NCBI GenBank assembly: GCA_025963715.1 | Contig: JAOQAG010000024.1 | Location: forward strand, 127,155-191,154 | Length of the DNA: 64,000 nucleotides | Source of the DNA: Bacteroidota bacterium | Lineage (GTDB): Bacteria > Bacteroidota > Bacteroidia > 2-12-FULL-35-15 | Direction of reading: 5' to 3' | In this document: positions 1 through 12,575 of the stretch, one piece after another | Layout: each line of letters starts with the position of its first letter | Numbering within the stretch: position 1 is the stretch's first letter | Made by a program: the position numbers and the translations under genes | The notes under the pieces: generated by a model | Database searches by the model: none | Seen by the model: the letters and a program-made list of their open reading frames with translations, nothing else | What the model was told of the DNA's origin: nothing

Positions 1-965
1 GTACCAACGAACAAACAATTTTCGGCTTTGTTATAATGCAAGCTGCTGAGGGATTCGGAGGGCAATCCATCTGCAAACGTATAATGCTGCGTGTACTCCG
101 GGCTGTAAAAAAACAAACCCTGGTTGGTGGTCACATAAAACTCTGAGTCGCTCACAAATTCGATCCCCTTGCACATATCCGAAGGATCCCTGATCTGAAT
201 ACCTATATCTGCTATTTTTTTTACAGAATCGTTTACCTCGAAAACCGAAGTACGTGTTAATGCATATACATGGTGATTGAAGGGATTGGCTTTTACCCGC
301 AGAGAGGGCTCATCTGTAATTTTGAGAAGTGTATGCGTGACCATGTTATAGGTATACAATCCTGTAGTGGTAGCACAATAAACAATATGGTTGTAATAAT
401 AAAGATAGTTGGGCGGAACCGGTATTTTACAATTTAATTTGGTGATCTTAAAATCAGGCAGGCTTGCACTATATAATTGATAATTCACATCACAAAGGAT
501 CAGGCTGTCGTTTTGTTCCGATGCAAGATAAAAAGAGTACTGCGCGCTGCTTTCCATTTTATATACCGGCAAGAGCTGCACCAGCCTGGAGGTATTAAAA
601 TCCTTGCCGTATAAAATATGGTAGTGATTACTCCAGTACAGGCGGTCAAAAAAATGATAGCGGTATTTTTTATCGATCGGGGGTTCCGAAAATTCATATC
701 CGTTAAACGTACTGATACCATTGGCGGTAGAAAGAAAAAGAGAACCGTCGGAATTTTCAATGATATCGGCCACCTGGCTTTGTGTAAGCCCATCCTTGGT
801 GGAATATTGCGTAACGGTAAATGGTACTTCTTTTTGCAGGCTCAGCTCGTTTAACCTGCCAATGGAATTTTGTGCAATGCCGCTGCCCGCAAAAAAAATA
901 ACCGCTGCTGTTAACAGGGCTTTATTTTGAGAGAGAGACAATAATCTATGTAACTGATTCCGCAC
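1..965 (-). CDS. Two-component-type propeller sensor, N-terminal part (partial)
   Basis: The minus-strand frame is open from about 965 to the window edge, so only the N-terminal ~320 residues are visible. It begins with a signal peptide ending near GSGIAQ, followed by the segment YSTKDGLTQSQVADIIE and then DGSLFLSTANGISTFNG. That pattern is typical of the first blade of reg_prop (two-component regulator propeller) sensors, which in Bacteroidota are usually hybrid histidine kinases or LytTR/LuxR-coupled receptors. More blade-like stretches follow (TTTGLYTYN, TTNQGLFFYSPEY). The output domain lies outside the window. No in-frame ATG precedes the signal peptide, so I chose GTG at 963-965. An ATG six codons further upstream would be in frame only if the six-T run near 971-976 had one more T, so a frameshift or assembly indel is possible. 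Confidence 0.6.
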   Translation of the reverse strand, partial: MRNQLHRLLSLSQNKALLTAAVIFFAGSGIAQNSIGRLNELSLQKEVPFTVTQYSTKDGLTQSQVADIIENSDGSLFLSTANGISTFNGYEFSEPPIDKKYRYHFFDRLYWSNHYHILYGKDFNTSRLVQLLPVYKMESSAQYSFYLASEQNDSLILCDVNYQLYSASLPDFKITKLNCKIPVPPNYLYYYNHIVYCATTTGLYTYNMVTHTLLKITDEPSLRVKANPFNHHVYALTRTSVFEVNDSVKKIADIGIQIRDPSDMCKGIEFVSDSEFYVTTNQGLFFYSPEYTQHYTFADGLPSESLSSLHYNKAENCLFVG

Positions 966-1319
966 GGGCTTTAAAAAAGCTTTTTCATAAGGTACAAAAA
1001 AAACAATTTTAATTGAATGCAAAAACGTTTTTTGCAGGAAAATAAAATCTAAATGATTGAATTTCAAATAAATATATTTAAGAACATCACTTATCCATCA
1101 AATTCAATCAATTATCCTTCTTTAGGCTTCAATTGTTAAGTCCCTACTACCTCATCCCTGAATGTGCACTAATATTGCGCAAAAATAGAGGAAAAACCAT
1201 TTTCGCGCAAAACCTTACACCACGCCTGCTCATTTTGTAAAAATCACAGAAAACCGTGAATGCTGCCGGAAGTAGCCAGTCGATATTTGCCGCAAAATAT
1301 TTTATAATAAAAAACTAAA
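966..1319. other. Intergenic region between divergent genes
   Basis: This AT-rich region separates the divergent sensor and small secreted protein genes. It contains an 11-bp inverted repeat, TGATTGAATTT at 1054-1064 and AAATTCAATCA at 1100-1110, that could be an operator. I see no convincing coding frame. A GATATTTG near 1280 is only a partial match to the Bacteroidota -7 element. Confidence 0.4.
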
Positions 1320-1679
1320 ATGAAACACAAAATCACACTCCGCTTTGTAGCTGCATTTACAGCAATCTTATTATCATTATCCCTGAACGCAGCAGTTGCA
1401 GGTACTCCCACAACCGATAGCGGCGAATTGAAACTGAACCAAACCATTGCGTATTCAACGCCTGTGGTACAAATTTCATTTAACGGGAACGACGGCGAAA
1501 CCGGTTTTTTCCAGGTATTGGATGCTTCCGGTGTAGTGATCCGCCAGATCGAAACAGTGGAGCTGATCAAATCCCCTTCTTATTTCACCATTGATATTTC
1601 CGAGTTCCACGAAGGCACATACACCTTTTTGATCAAAACACATACAAAAACATATACCTCTACACTTACCATTAAATAA
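1320..1679 (+). CDS. Small secreted beta-sandwich protein (T9SS sorting-domain-like)
   Basis: This 119-residue protein has a clear signal peptide (hydrophobic about 8-26, cleavage near AVAG). The mature part has alternating beta strands and a tail, GTYTFLIKTHTKTYTSTLTIK-like, that resembles the last strands of type A T9SS sorting domains (a GxY turn, then a basic C-terminus). It could therefore be a free-standing sorting-domain-like or adhesin-accessory protein. It lies 44 bp upstream of the giant adhesin in the same direction, so the two may be co-transcribed. I do not recognise a named family, and the function is unknown. Confidence 0.7.
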   Translation: MKHKITLRFVAAFTAILLSLSLNAAVAGTPTTDSGELKLNQTIAYSTPVVQISFNGNDGETGFFQVLDASGVVIRQIETVELIKSPSYFTIDISEFHEGTYTFLIKTHTKTYTSTLTIK

Positions 1680-1723
1680 TAGTAAAGCATTAATTATATA
1701 GTACACTTATTCCTATCTCAATT

Positions 1724-4700
1724 ATGAAAAAAATTTTACTATCCCTTGTATTTCTGTCATTATGCCTGGGGGCTTTCGCTCAGCTGATCACACCATTTAC
1801 AATCCGTAAGCAGATCACGCAAAAAGGAGGGATCCGTTATGTTTCCAACTCATCCGTTACCTGTACAACAAGTGCCAGCTGTACTTCTGCAAAAAACGAA
1901 GTTCCACCTTCCGGGACCAGTAGTGATAATGGTTTTACCGCCGCGTATATTGATATTGATGCGGATGGAACTACATTCCAGTCGAGCAACGATAGTTTAA
2001 CGCTTCCAACCTGTAGCCAGATCAGCTGGGCTGGATTATACTGGGGCGCTCAAAACCAAACCGGCGGAAGCAATTACGCCACCCGCGGAACAGTAAAATT
2101 AAAAGTAAATAATGGTACTTATACTACAATTACTGCTACACCACAGGATAATGCAGTGGGTTTTGACACGTATCACTGCTTTAGCGATGTTACTACAATT
2201 GTACAGGCAGCCGGGATCAATGCCCGCTTTACCCTTGCAAACATAGCCACACGCGTAGGAAGTACCAACGTATTTGGCGGCTGGACAATTGTTGTGATCT
2301 ATAAAAACGATTTGCAACCCATGCGTAACCTGACTGTATTTAATGGTCTTTCCAACGTTTCGGGTGCCAATGCAACAACGGATATTCCTATCAGTGGATT
2401 TTTAACGCCACTAAGCGGCCCGGTAACATTTGAATTAGGATTGGTTGTGTACGATGGCGACCGTGCTTCTACCGGTGACTCTCTTTTATTTAAAGGCGCT
2501 GCCTCTTTCAGAAGTGTGAACGATGCCATCAACCCGGCAAACGATGCCTTTAACAGTACCTGCTCTTACAACGGCGTATTGACTCCTTACCGCACTCCAA
2601 GCCTTAACAATACATTGGGATACGATGCGGATATTTTTATCCCGAACAATACTACCAAATTATTTATCGGCAACAGCGCCACATCAGCCACCATCCGCCA
2701 GCGGACCGGTGGTGAAACTTTTTTAACGCAAGTGGTAACTTCTGCCATCGACGTGTACGAACCCGATTTACGAGCCGCGGTAAGGGTAAGAGATTTAAAC
2801 GGCGGTGTTGTGAATCCCGGTGATACGCTGGAATATACTGTTGTAGGCAAAAACATCGGTTCCGATCCGGCAGTTAATACGTATATTACAGATACGCTTG
2901 AAGGAAATGCCATTTACGTACCGGGATCCCTGAAAATTACGTCAGGTCCCAACCTTGGTAATAAAACGGATGCTTCCGCGGATGACCAGGGAGAATATAT
3001 TTCTGCATCAAAAACGATTCGCGTACGTGTTGGTACCGGTGCCAACGGAATTACCGGCGGTACAGTTGTAAACTCTCCGGCAGGAATAGACAGTACCCAG
3101 TTCAAATTCAGGGTAACTGCTACCACCGATTGTATTTATTTATTATGTGATAATATTATCAATGCCAGGGCGCACATTGTAGGAACCGGTAACGTTTCCG
3201 GAAATACATTTGACAATGGCAGTAACCCCGATATTTTTGATGGATTCGGTTGCCCGATCCCGGGAACGACCAATACCACGATCAGTGCCGCATTGTGCTC
3301 TGCACCTGCTGCAGGCAGCAACACACCGGTATGTGCAGGCGGAACGATCAATTTAACAGCAACACCTTCCAGCAGCTCTACGTATGCATGGACAGGGCCG
3401 AACGGATTTGTATCCACGGCTCAGAACCCAGGCATTACAGGCGCTACAGCAGCAATGGCAGGAACTTATTCGGTAACCATTTCGGTAACCGGTACCAGCT
3501 GTACATTCCCTTTAACAACAGTAGTTACTGTTAATGCGGCACCAAGCGCTACCATTTCTTACGCTGGTCCGTTCTGTGCCAACAATTCAACGGTACAAAA
3601 CGTAACGCGTACAGGTACTGCAGGCGGAACATATACTGCAACTCCTGCCGGATTAACAATTAACGCAGGCACGGGTGCTGTCACTCCTAATACCTCTACT
3701 GTTGGAACATATACGGTAACGTATACAGTTGCTGCGGCAGGCGGTTGCAGTGTGTATACAACCACTGCAAGCGTTACCATTACGGCAACACCATCGGCAA
3801 CCATTGCTTACGCAGGATCGCCGATCTGTACAAGCGCAGGCACCACATCGGTAACACGCACAGGTACAGCAGGCGGTACGTATAGTGCTACACCAACAGG
3901 TTTAACACTTAATGCAGGCACCGGTGATATTACACCGGGAACATCCACTGCAGGAACGTACACCGTTACGTATACAGTAGCTGCAGCGGGCGGTTGCTCC
4001 GTATTTACAACTACTGCAAGCGTTACCATTACTGCTGCACCAGGCGCTACGATCTCGTACGCAGGCCCATTCTGCGCAAGCAATGCAACCGTACAAAACG
4101 TTACACGCACAGGTACTGCAGGCGGTACATACAGTGCTGCTCCTGCCGGATTAACATTGAACGCATCAACCGGTGCGATTACACCGAATACATCTACTGT
4201 AGGAACATACACAGTAACGTATACAATACCTGCAGCAAGCGGTTGTGCGGCTTTTACAACAACAGCAACTGTTACCATTACTGCAACTCCTTCGGCAACT
4301 ATCGCTTACGGCGGGTCGCCCTATTGTGCCAGCCTGGCTACTGCACAGGCAGTAACACAAGCAGGTACTACCGGTGGAACATACACTGCAACTCCAGCCG
4401 GATTAACATTAAATGCAGGTACAGGTGCGGTTACACCGGGCACATCTACAGCCGGAACATATACCGTTACGTATACAATTGCTGCAGCTGGCGGTTGCTC
4501 CGTATTTACAACCACTGCAAGTGTTACCATTACTACTGCACCAGGCGCTACCATTTCGTATGCCGGTCCGTATTGTGTAACCAACATTATCCCGCAAACA
4601 GTTACCCGCACGGGAACTGCAGGCGGTACATATACTGCAGCACCTGCCGGATTGAGCATTAATGCTTCTACCGGTACTATCACGCCTAACTTATCCACAG

Positions 4701-7700
4701 CAGGAACATACACTGTTACTTATACAATTGCGGCAGCCAGTGGTTGTGCTGCATTTACAACTACTGCAAACGTTACCATTTCAGCAGCAGCAAGCGCTAC
4801 CATTACTTATGCAGGGTCACCATATTGTACAAGCCTTGCAACACCACAAGCGGTAACATTAACCGGAACAGCGGGTGGTACCTACTCTGCACTGCCAATA
4901 GGTTTAACATTGAATGCAAGTACCGGTGATATTATACCAAACACATCCACAGCAGGTACATACACCGTTACGTATACCATTGCTGCAGCTGGCGGTTGCG
5001 GAATTGTGATCACGACTGCAAGCGTTACCATCACCACTGCACCAGGCGCTACAATATCGTACGCAGGGCCATTCTGCGCAAACAATGCAACCGTACAAAA
5101 CGTTACACGCACAGGTACAGCAGGCGGTACATATACTGCAGCTCCGGCCGGATTAACAATGAACGCATCAACAGGTGCGGTAACACCAAATACATCTACA
5201 CCGGGAACATACACGGTAACGTATACTATTGCTGCAGCCAGCGGTTGTGCTGCATTCACAACAACGGCAAGCGTTACCATTACGGCAACACCCAGCGCCA
5301 CCATTGCTTATGGCGGATCGCCCTATTGTACCAGCTTAGCTGCTGCGCAAACGGTAACACAAACAGGCACAACAGGTGGAACATTCACTGCTGCTCCTGC
5401 CGGTTTAACATTAAATGCTTCTACAGGCGCGGTTACACCCGGTACATCAACTGCCGGAACATATACTGTTACCTACACCATTGCTGCGGCGGGTGGTTGT
5501 GCTGTATTTACTACTACTGCAAGTGTTACTATTACAACAGCACCAGGCGCTACCATTTCATACGCTGGTCCGTTCTGTGCCACCAATGCAACCGTACAAA
5601 ATGTAACACGTACCGGAACAGCCGGTGGTACCTACACTGCAATTCCTGCAGGATTAACAATTAACGCTTCTACCGGTGCCATTACACCCAATACATCTAC
5701 CGTTGGAACATACACCGTAACATACACCATTGCTGCGGCAAGCGGTTGTGCTGCATTCACCACCACTGCAACGGTTGCCATTACTGCGGCTCCTGCTGCG
5801 ACTATCGCTTACAGCGGATCGCCATATTGTACCAGCTTAGCTACTGCGCAAGCTGTAACATTAACAGGCACAACAGGTGGAACATTCACTGCTACTCCTG
5901 CAGGATTAACAATCAATGCATCAACAGGTGCAGTTACTGCTTCTACATCTACAGCAGGAACATACACTGTTACTTATACAGTGGCTGCGGCTGGCGGTTG
6001 TGCTGCATTTACAACTACTGCAAGTGTTACTATTACCACTGCACCTGGTGCAACTATTTCGTATGCAAGTCCGTTCTGTAGCAGCGCTGCTGCACAAAGC
6101 GTAACGCGTACAGGAACTGCGGGCGGTACATACACTGCTACTCCGGCAGGATTAACACTGAACGTTTCTACCGGTGCGGTAACACCAACTACATCCACAC
6201 CGGGAACATATACGGTTACCTACACGATTGCTGCTGCGGGCGGTTGTGCTACATTTACAACCACTGCAAGCGTTACTATCAGCGCTCCACCGGCGGCTCC
6301 TGCTGCAGGAAGCAATACACCGGTATGTACAGGGCAAACGATCAATTTAACGGCTAACAGTGCAGGCGCTACTTCATATTCCTGGACCGGACCGAACACA
6401 TTCTCATCGTCGGTACAAAATCCAACTATTACCAACGCAACTGCTGCAATGGCCGGAACATATACTGTTTCTGCAACTATCGGCACCTGCGTTTCTTTAA
6501 CATCTACAACTACAGTAATTATCAATACAACACCTGCCACTCCTGTTGCAAGCAGCAATTCACCGGTATGTTTAACATATCCGGTGAATTTAACTGCAGG
6601 TACTGTAGGAAGCTCAACCTACAACTGGAGCGGGCCGAATGCATTTGCCTCAACTGATCAGAACCCGATCATACCAAATGCAACATTGCCAATGACCGGA
6701 ACATATTCGGTTACTGCAACAGAGAATGGTTGTACATCGGCAACGGGAACAGTGGCTGTGGTAACACAGGATTGTACGCCTGTCGCTAATGCGGATGTGG
6801 TAACACTCAACGAAGATGTGGTAACGACGATCACTGTATTATCAAACGATACAGATCCTCAAAGCAACATCAACACCGGCAGCGTTGTAATTACCGATGC
6901 ACCAACGAATGGTACAGCAACTGTAGGTGCTGGCGGAACAATTATTTACACACCAAATGCAAATTACAATGGCAGCGATACATTAATTTATCAGATCTGT
7001 GATAACACATCGCCTACTCCTTTCTGCGATACGGCAATTGTGTTTATCAACGTAACTCCTGTAAACGATCCTCCTGTAACCAGTGATGTAACTATTGTTA
7101 CAGAAGCAGGCAACAATGTGCCGGTGAACGTAGGTGCAGGAACTACTGATCCTGACGGAGATGTATTAACATACACGTATGGCACTCCAACCGGAACTGT
7201 TCCGGTAACAGTTACCGTAACCGGAAACGGAACCATCGTAGTAACACCTACTAATCCAACTGCAACAGGTACGGTAACAATTCCTGTAACAGTGTGTGAT
7301 AATGGAACACCGCCATTGTGTGATAACGGAACCATCACGATCACTTTCGTAGATAGCACAACATTGGCAAACACCAATTTTCCGCCAAATGCTAACAACG
7401 ATTTAGTATTCACGAACCCGAATACACCGGTTACAGTGCCTGTATTATCAAATGATACAGATCCAAACGGAAATTCTACATTGGGAACTCCAACAATTAC
7501 CGATAACGGTAATCACGGAACGGGTGTGGTAAATCCTGACGGAAGTATCACCTACACGCCAAACTCCGGATACAACGGATTAGATACTTTAACATATTCA
7601 GTTTGTGATAACGGAACGCCATCCTTGTGCGACACCGCAATCGTGATCATCAGTGTAACACCTGCTGTTACACCGAATGCGCCTCCGGTAGCTGCAAATG

Positions 7701-10700
7701 ATTTTGCAACAACGGGCGAAGATACACCGGTTACGGTTCCTGTATTGTTTAACGACAGCGATCCAAACGGAAATACATTGAACAACCCAACTGTAACTGC
7801 AACGCCTGCAAACGGAACAGTAACAGTGAATGCAAACGGGTCGATTACGTATACACCAAATGCAAATTACAACGGTACGGATTCATTCACATACGTGGTA
7901 TGTGATAACGGAACACCAACATTATGCGATACAGCGGCTGTAACAATTACTGTTACACCAGGGAATGATCCTCCTGTAACCAGTGATGTAACCATTGTTA
8001 CAGAAGCTGGCAACAATGTACCTGTGAATGTAGGTACAGGAACTACTGATCCTGACGGAGATGTATTAACGTACACGTATGGAACTCCAACCGGAACAGT
8101 TCCGGTAACAATTACCGTAACCGGAAACGGAACCATCGTAGTGACGCCTACAAACCCAACTGCAACCGGTACGGTAACAATTCCTGTAACAGTATGTGAT
8201 AACGGAACACCGCCATTGTGTGATAACGGAACAATCACCATCACTTTTGTTGACAGCACAACATTGGCAAACACTAACTTCCCGCCAAATGCTAACAACG
8301 ATTTAGTATTCACGAACCCGAACACACCGGCTACTGTGCCTGTATTATCAAATGATACAGATCCAAACGGAAATTCCACTCTTGGAACTCCAACCATTAC
8401 CGACAACGGTAATCACGGAACGGGTGTGGTAAATCCTGATGGTTCGATTACCTACACGCCAAACTCCGGATACAACGGATTGGATACATTAACCTATTCG
8501 GTATGTGATAACGGAACGCCATCATTGTGCGATACTGCAATCGTGATCATCAGTGTAACACCTGCTGTTACACCGAATGCGCCTCCGGTAGCTGCAAATG
8601 ATTTTGCAACGACTGGCGAAGATACACCGGTGACTGTTCCTGTATTATCTAACGACAGCGATCCGAACGGAAATACATTGAACAACCCAACTGTAACTAC
8701 AACGCCTGCAAACGGAACAGTAACAGTGAATGCAAACGGTTCGATTACCTATACACCAAATGCAAATTACAACGGTACAGATGTATTCACATACGTAGTA
8801 TGTGATAACGGAACACCAACATTGTGTGATACAGCAGTTGTAACAATTACTGTTACACCAGGAAACGATCCGCCTGTAACCAGTGATATTAATATCACTG
8901 TAGCTGCAGGTAGCAATATACCTGTGAACGTAGGTGCCGGAACTACAGATCCTGACGGAGATGTATTGACCTACACATACGGAACTCCAACCGGAACTGT
9001 TCCGGTAACAGTTACTGTAACCGGAAACGGAACAATCGTGGTGACACCAACAAATCCAACTGCAACAGGTACTATAACAATTCCTGTAACAGTGTGTGAT
9101 AATGGAACACCGCCATTGTGTGATAACGGGACGATCACCATCACATTTGTTGACAGCACCACATTGGCAAACACTAACTTCCCGCCAAATGCTAACAACG
9201 ATTTAGTATTCACGAATCCGAATACACCGGTTACCGTACCTGTATTATCAAATGATACAGATCCAAACGGAAATTCCACTCTTGGAACTCCAACCATTAC
9301 CGATAACGGTAATCACGGAACGGGTGTGGTAAATCCTGATGGTTCGATTACCTACACGCCAAACAACGGATACAACGGATTGGATACCTTAACGTATTCA
9401 GTTTGTGATAACGGAACGCCATCATTGTGCGATACCGCAATCGTAATTATCAGTGTAACACCTGCTGTTACACCGAATGCGCCTCCGGTTGCTGCAAATG
9501 ATTTTGCAACGACTGGCGAAGATACACCGGTGACTGTTCCTGTATTATCTAACGACAGCGATCCAAACGGAAACACATTGAACAACCCGACTGTAACTGC
9601 AACGCCTTCAAACGGAACAGTAACAGTGAATGCAAACGGCTCGATCACGTATACTCCTAATGCAAATTATAACGGAACGGATTCATTCACATACGTGGTG
9701 TGTGATAACGGAACACCAACATTATGCGATACAGCAGTTGTAACAATTACTGTTACACCGGTAAACGACGTATCTGTAGTACACGATACAACTGTAACAA
9801 CAAACATCAATACACCGGTTAGCGTTTGTTTACCAATCCTTGATCCGGATTCCGGGCAAACATACGCAGTAAACTCCTGCGGTAACCCGATCAACGGAAC
9901 TGCAACCACCACAATAACCGGTTCACAGGTTTGTATCACGTACACACCAAACACAGGCTATTTCGGAATGGATAGCTTATGTGTGATCATCTGTGACAAT
10001 GGCACACCGGGCTTGTGCGATACTGCACACATTGTGATCAACGTACTCAACTGCTCGGTTTCTGATCCGCTTGCAGATTGTGACGGAGACGGAGTAACAA
10101 ACGGAACGGAAACAACCGATGGAACAGATCCATCCAATGCATGTGATTATGTACTGGCGCACCAAACAGTGACGCCTGCCACATCATGGTACGGAATGGA
10201 TTGCGACGGTGACGGTGTAACTAACGGAACTGAGCTTACAAACGGAACTACTCCTAACGATCCTTGTTCTTATTTAACAGCAAGCGTTACAATGCCACAA
10301 GGCGGAAACTGGAATACAGTCGATTGCGATGGTGACGGTGTAACTAACGGAACCGAAGTGGTTGACGGAACAAGTCCAAACGACCCCTGTGCATATTTAA
10401 CTGCAAGCGTAACATTACCACAAGGCGGCAACTGGAACAGCGCTGATTGCGACGGAGACGGTGTGATCAACGGAACTGAGGTAGTTGACGGAACAAATCC
10501 GAACGATCCGTGTGCTTATATATTAGCACATCAAACAACTGCAACTAGCTCAGCATGGGCAGCATTGGATTGCGATGGTGATGGTATCACTAACGGAACA
10601 GAAGTGGTTGACGGAACAAGTCCTACAGATCCTTGCTCCGGAATTGTATCCAGTATTACATTGCCACAAAGTGGAAACTGGAATACAGTGGATTGTGATG

Positions 10701-12532
10701 GTGACGGTGTAACAAACGGAACCGAAGTGGTTGACGGAACAAGTCCAAACGACCCTTGCGCATATTTAACTGCAAGCGTAACATTACCACAAGGCGGCAA
10801 CTGGAACTTAGCGGATTGCGACGGAGACGGCGTGATCAACGGAACCGAATTAGTGGACGGAACAAATCCGAACGATCCGTGTGCTTATATATTAGCACAT
10901 CAAACAACAGCAACAAGCTCAGCTTGGGCTGCGCTTGATTGCGATGGTGATGGTATCACCAACGGAACCGAAGTGGTTGACGGAACAAGTCCTACAGATC
11001 CTTGCTCTGGAATTGCAGCAAACGCAACAGTACCACAAAGCGGAACCTGGAATACTGCGGATTGCGATGGCGATGGTGTAACAAACGGAACCGAAGTGGT
11101 TGACGGAACAAGCCCCAACGATCCTTGCGCATATTTAACAGCAAGCATAACATTACCACAAGGCGGTAACTGGAACTTAGCAGATTGCGACGGAGACGGA
11201 GTGACCAATGGAACGGAAGTGGTTGACGGAACAAATCCGGCTGATCCTTGTAGCTTCCTGATTGCACATGCAACAGTTGCACAAAGCACCGTATGGGGCA
11301 ATGCAGATTGTGACGGCGATGGTGTAACCAACGCAACAGAAATTGCGAATAATACAAACCCCGGCGATCCTTGCTCCTTCCTTTCATCAAGCATTACATT
11401 AACACCTTCCGGAAGCTGGAATGCTGCGGATTGTGATGGTGACGGTGTGATCAACGGAACAGAGGTAGCTGACGGAACAAATCCAAACGATCCTTGTAAT
11501 TACTTAACTGCAAGCGTAACATTGCCACAAGGCGGCAACTGGAACTTAGCGGATTGCGATGGCGACGGAGTGATCAACGGAACGGAAGTTGTGGACGGAA
11601 CAAATCCAAATGACCCATGTGCTTACGTATTAGCACATGCAACCGTAACACCCAGCGCAGCATGGAGTGCATTGGATTGCGATGGCGATGGTGTAACAAA
11701 CGGAACGGAAGTAACAAACAATACAAACCCAGGCGATCCTTGCTCCTTCCTTGCTTCAAGCATTACATTAACACCTTCCGGAAGCTGGAATACAGCCGAT
11801 TGTGATGGTGATGGTGTGATCAATGGAACGGAAGTAGCGAACGGAACCAACCCAACTGATGCTTGCTCCTACTTATCGGCAAGCATCACGGTAACTCCAT
11901 CAGCTAGCTGGAATGCTGCAGATTGCGACGGCGACGGTGTAACAAACGGAACAGAAACTGCTAACGGCACCAATCCGAACGATCCTTGTGATTACACAGC
12001 ATCCGACATCACATTACCACAAGGCGGTACCTGGAACACAGTGGATTGCGATGGCGACGGAGTGATCAACGGAACAGAAGTTACCGACAATACAAATCCA
12101 AACGATCCTTGCAGCTATATGTTGAATCACTCAACAGTGGCGCCAAGCGCAGCATGGAACGATCAGGATTGCGACGGCGACGGACTAAGCAACGGAACAG
12201 AAGTAGCGAACGGAAGCGATCCTGCAAACGGATGTGATCCTAAACCATGTAACGTAAGCGTTCCGGAAGGATTCTCACCAAATGCCGACGGTGTCAACGA
12301 CTTGTTCGTGATCCAGGGAATCGATAATTATCCGAACAACACATTTGTGATCTTCAACCGTTGGGGTAATAAAGTATTCGAAGCAAAACCATACCTGAAC
12401 ACATGGGATGGAAAAGCAACCGAAGGATTAAGAATCGGTGGCGATGAATTACCGGTTGGAACTTACTTCTACATACTTGATCTCGGCGACGGATCAGCAG
12501 TCATCAAAGGATACATTTATTTAAACAGATAA
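1724..12532 (+). CDS. Giant T9SS-secreted repeat adhesin (type B sorting domain)
   Basis: This 3602-residue protein starts with a signal peptide (residues 1-19, cleaved after AFAQ). Residues ~20-340 form an N-terminal beta domain, and ~345-500 a DUF11-like stretch ([16 protein letters not shown]). An Ig/PKD-like domain follows, then eleven ~83-residue repeats (~606-1522) and two more Ig-like domains. Cadherin-like/Big_9 modules with [11 protein letters not shown] motifs come next and include three 300-residue units (~1783-2682). Eighteen 41-residue DCDGDG repeats (~2785-3504) resemble calcium-binding thrombospondin type 3 repeats. The C-terminus (~3513-3602) is a CHU_C/gliding-motility-associated domain ([30 protein letters not shown]), i.e. 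a type B T9SS sorting signal. The protein is probably surface-exposed or released and involved in adhesion or SprB-like gliding. The next two genes encode likely secretion partners. Repeats are similar at the DNA level, so copy number may vary. Confidence 0.93.
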   Translation: MKKILLSLVFLSLCLGAFAQLITPFTIRKQITQKGGIRYVSNSSVTCTTSASCTSAKNEVPPSGTSSDNGFTAAYIDIDADGTTFQSSNDSLTLPTCSQISWAGLYWGAQNQTGGSNYATRGTVKLKVNNGTYTTITATPQDNAVGFDTYHCFSDVTTIVQAAGINARFTLANIATRVGSTNVFGGWTIVVIYKNDLQPMRNLTVFNGLSNVSGANATTDIPISGFLTPLSGPVTFELGLVVYDGDRASTGDSLLFKGAASFRSVNDAINPANDAFNSTCSYNGVLTPYRTPSLNNTLGYDADIFIPNNTTKLFIGNSATSATIRQRTGGETFLTQVVTSAIDVYEPDLRAAVRVRDLNGGVVNPGDTLEYTVVGKNIGSDPAVNTYITDTLEGNAIYVPGSLKITSGPNLGNKTDASADDQGEYISASKTIRVRVGTGANGITGGTVVNSPAGIDSTQFKFRVTATTDCIYLLCDNIINARAHIVGTGNVSGNTFDNGSNPDIFDGFGCPIPGTTNTTISAALCSAPAAGSNTPVCAGGTINLTATPSSSSTYAWTGPNGFVSTAQNPGITGATAAMAGTYSVTISVTGTSCTFPLTTVVTVNAAPSATISYAGPFCANNSTVQNVTRTGTAGGTYTATPAGLTINAGTGAVTPNTSTVGTYTVTYTVAAAGGCSVYTTTASVTITATPSATIAYAGSPICTSAGTTSVTRTGTAGGTYSATPTGLTLNAGTGDITPGTSTAGTYTVTYTVAAAGGCSVFTTTASVTITAAPGATISYAGPFCASNATVQNVTRTGTAGGTYSAAPAGLTLNASTGAITPNTSTVGTYTVTYTIPAASGCAAFTTTATVTITATPSATIAYGGSPYCASLATAQAVTQAGTTGGTYTATPAGLTLNAGTGAVTPGTSTAGTYTVTYTIAAAGGCSVFTTTASVTITTAPGATISYAGPYCVTNIIPQTVTRTGTAGGTYTAAPAGLSINASTGTITPNLSTAGTYTVTYTIAAASGCAAFTTTANVTISAAASATITYAGSPYCTSLATPQAVTLTGTAGGTYSALPIGLTLNASTGDIIPNTSTAGTYTVTYTIAAAGGCGIVITTASVTITTAPGATISYAGPFCANNATVQNVTRTGTAGGTYTAAPAGLTMNASTGAVTPNTSTPGTYTVTYTIAAASGCAAFTTTASVTITATPSATIAYGGSPYCTSLAAAQTVTQTGTTGGTFTAAPAGLTLNASTGAVTPGTSTAGTYTVTYTIAAAGGCAVFTTTASVTITTAPGATISYAGPFCATNATVQNVTRTGTAGGTYTAIPAGLTINASTGAITPNTSTVGTYTVTYTIAAASGCAAFTTTATVAITAAPAATIAYSGSPYCTSLATAQAVTLTGTTGGTFTATPAGLTINASTGAVTASTSTAGTYTVTYTVAAAGGCAAFTTTASVTITTAPGATISYASPFCSSAAAQSVTRTGTAGGTYTATPAGLTLNVSTGAVTPTTSTPGTYTVTYTIAAAGGCATFTTTASVTISAPPAAPAAGSNTPVCTGQTINLTANSAGATSYSWTGPNTFSSSVQNPTITNATAAMAGTYTVSATIGTCVSLTSTTTVIINTTPATPVASSNSPVCLTYPVNLTAGTVGSSTYNWSGPNAFASTDQNPIIPNATLPMTGTYSVTATENGCTSATGTVAVVTQDCTPVANADVVTLNEDVVTTITVLSNDTDPQSNINTGSVVITDAPTNGTATVGAGGTIIYTPNANYNGSDTLIYQICDNTSPTPFCDTAIVFINVTPVNDPPVTSDVTIVTEAGNNVPVNVGAGTTDPDGDVLTYTYGTPTGTVPVTVTVTGNGTIVVTPTNPTATGTVTIPVTVCDNGTPPLCDNGTITITFVDSTTLANTNFPPNANNDLVFTNPNTPVTVPVLSNDTDPNGNSTLGTPTITDNGNHGTGVVNPDGSITYTPNSGYNGLDTLTYSVCDNGTPSLCDTAIVIISVTPAVTPNAPPVAANDFATTGEDTPVTVPVLFNDSDPNGNTLNNPTVTATPANGTVTVNANGSITYTPNANYNGTDSFTYVVCDNGTPTLCDTAAVTITVTPGNDPPVTSDVTIVTEAGNNVPVNVGTGTTDPDGDVLTYTYGTPTGTVPVTITVTGNGTIVVTPTNPTATGTVTIPVTVCDNGTPPLCDNGTITITFVDSTTLANTNFPPNANNDLVFTNPNTPATVPVLSNDTDPNGNSTLGTPTITDNGNHGTGVVNPDGSITYTPNSGYNGLDTLTYSVCDNGTPSLCDTAIVIISVTPAVTPNAPPVAANDFATTGEDTPVTVPVLSNDSDPNGNTLNNPTVTTTPANGTVTVNANGSITYTPNANYNGTDVFTYVVCDNGTPTLCDTAVVTITVTPGNDPPVTSDINITVAAGSNIPVNVGAGTTDPDGDVLTYTYGTPTGTVPVTVTVTGNGTIVVTPTNPTATGTITIPVTVCDNGTPPLCDNGTITITFVDSTTLANTNFPPNANNDLVFTNPNTPVTVPVLSNDTDPNGNSTLGTPTITDNGNHGTGVVNPDGSITYTPNNGYNGLDTLTYSVCDNGTPSLCDTAIVIISVTPAVTPNAPPVAANDFATTGEDTPVTVPVLSNDSDPNGNTLNNPTVTATPSNGTVTVNANGSITYTPNANYNGTDSFTYVVCDNGTPTLCDTAVVTITVTPVNDVSVVHDTTVTTNINTPVSVCLPILDPDSGQTYAVNSCGNPINGTATTTITGSQVCITYTPNTGYFGMDSLCVIICDNGTPGLCDTAHIVINVLNCSVSDPLADCDGDGVTNGTETTDGTDPSNACDYVLAHQTVTPATSWYGMDCDGDGVTNGTELTNGTTPNDPCSYLTASVTMPQGGNWNTVDCDGDGVTNGTEVVDGTSPNDPCAYLTASVTLPQGGNWNSADCDGDGVINGTEVVDGTNPNDPCAYILAHQTTATSSAWAALDCDGDGITNGTEVVDGTSPTDPCSGIVSSITLPQSGNWNTVDCDGDGVTNGTEVVDGTSPNDPCAYLTASVTLPQGGNWNLADCDGDGVINGTELVDGTNPNDPCAYILAHQTTATSSAWAALDCDGDGITNGTEVVDGTSPTDPCSGIAANATVPQSGTWNTADCDGDGVTNGTEVVDGTSPNDPCAYLTASITLPQGGNWNLADCDGDGVTNGTEVVDGTNPADPCSFLIAHATVAQSTVWGNADCDGDGVTNATEIANNTNPGDPCSFLSSSITLTPSGSWNAADCDGDGVINGTEVADGTNPNDPCNYLTASVTLPQGGNWNLADCDGDGVINGTEVVDGTNPNDPCAYVLAHATVTPSAAWSALDCDGDGVTNGTEVTNNTNPGDPCSFLASSITLTPSGSWNTADCDGDGVINGTEVANGTNPTDACSYLSASITVTPSASWNAADCDGDGVTNGTETANGTNPNDPCDYTASDITLPQGGTWNTVDCDGDGVINGTEVTDNTNPNDPCSYMLNHSTVAPSAAWNDQDCDGDGLSNGTEVANGSDPANGCDPKPCNVSVPEGFSPNADGVNDLFVIQGIDNYPNNTFVIFNRWGNKVFEAKPYLNTWDGKATEGLRIGGDELPVGTYFYILDLGDGSAVIKGYIYLNR
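3541..6290 (+). repeat. Eleven tandem ~250-bp repeats in the adhesin gene
   Basis: Each unit encodes ~83 residues with the skeleton ATISYAG-x-[50 protein letters not shown]. Units alternate between two flavours, ISYAGPFC and IAYxGSPYC, which points to growth by duplication of a two-unit block of about 166 residues. The last unit (near 6030-6290) departs from the alternation. Confidence 0.9.
7071..9770 (+). repeat. Three tandem 900-bp repeats in the adhesin gene
   Basis: Three blocks of exactly 900 bp (7071-7970, 7971-8870, 8871-9770) align base for base without gaps and are mostly identical. Each encodes 300 residues holding three cadherin/Big_9-like modules. The third block differs most near its start ([12 protein letters not shown] against [12 protein letters not shown]). 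Confidence 0.93.
10077..12235 (+). repeat. Eighteen thrombospondin type 3-like 123-bp repeats
   Basis: DCDGDG occurs 18 times at a period of 41 residues, followed by a variable NGTE...GTNPNDPC and a linker ending in W. The Asp-rich loop matches calcium-binding TSP3 repeats. Almost every unit carries an Asn-Gly-Thr tripeptide. Confidence 0.92.
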
Positions 12533-12538
12533 TAAACT

Positions 12539-12560
12539 CCGGGAGGAGCGATCCTCCCGG
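12539..12560 (+). terminator. GC-rich hairpin between adhesin and PorP/SprF genes
   Basis: A perfect 9-bp stem (CCGGGAGGA / TCCTCCCGG) with a GCGA loop lies 6 bp after the adhesin stop. It is followed by TTTAAAAA rather than a long T run. It could be a weak terminator or an RNA stabiliser that sets expression of the downstream genes. Confidence 0.6.
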
Positions 12561-12575
12561 TTTAAAAACAACAAA

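Noticed and set aside
3994..4662. Plus-strand Cys/Tyr/Arg-rich frame of 222 codons inside the adhesin gene
   Set aside because: A shifted-frame shadow of the Thr/Ala-rich repeats; composition is unlike any real protein and it lies wholly in a well-supported gene.
7867..8406. Minus-strand frame of 179 codons inside the 900-bp blocks
   Set aside because: Val/Pro/Ser-rich antisense of the repeats, present only because the sense strand lacks certain codons.
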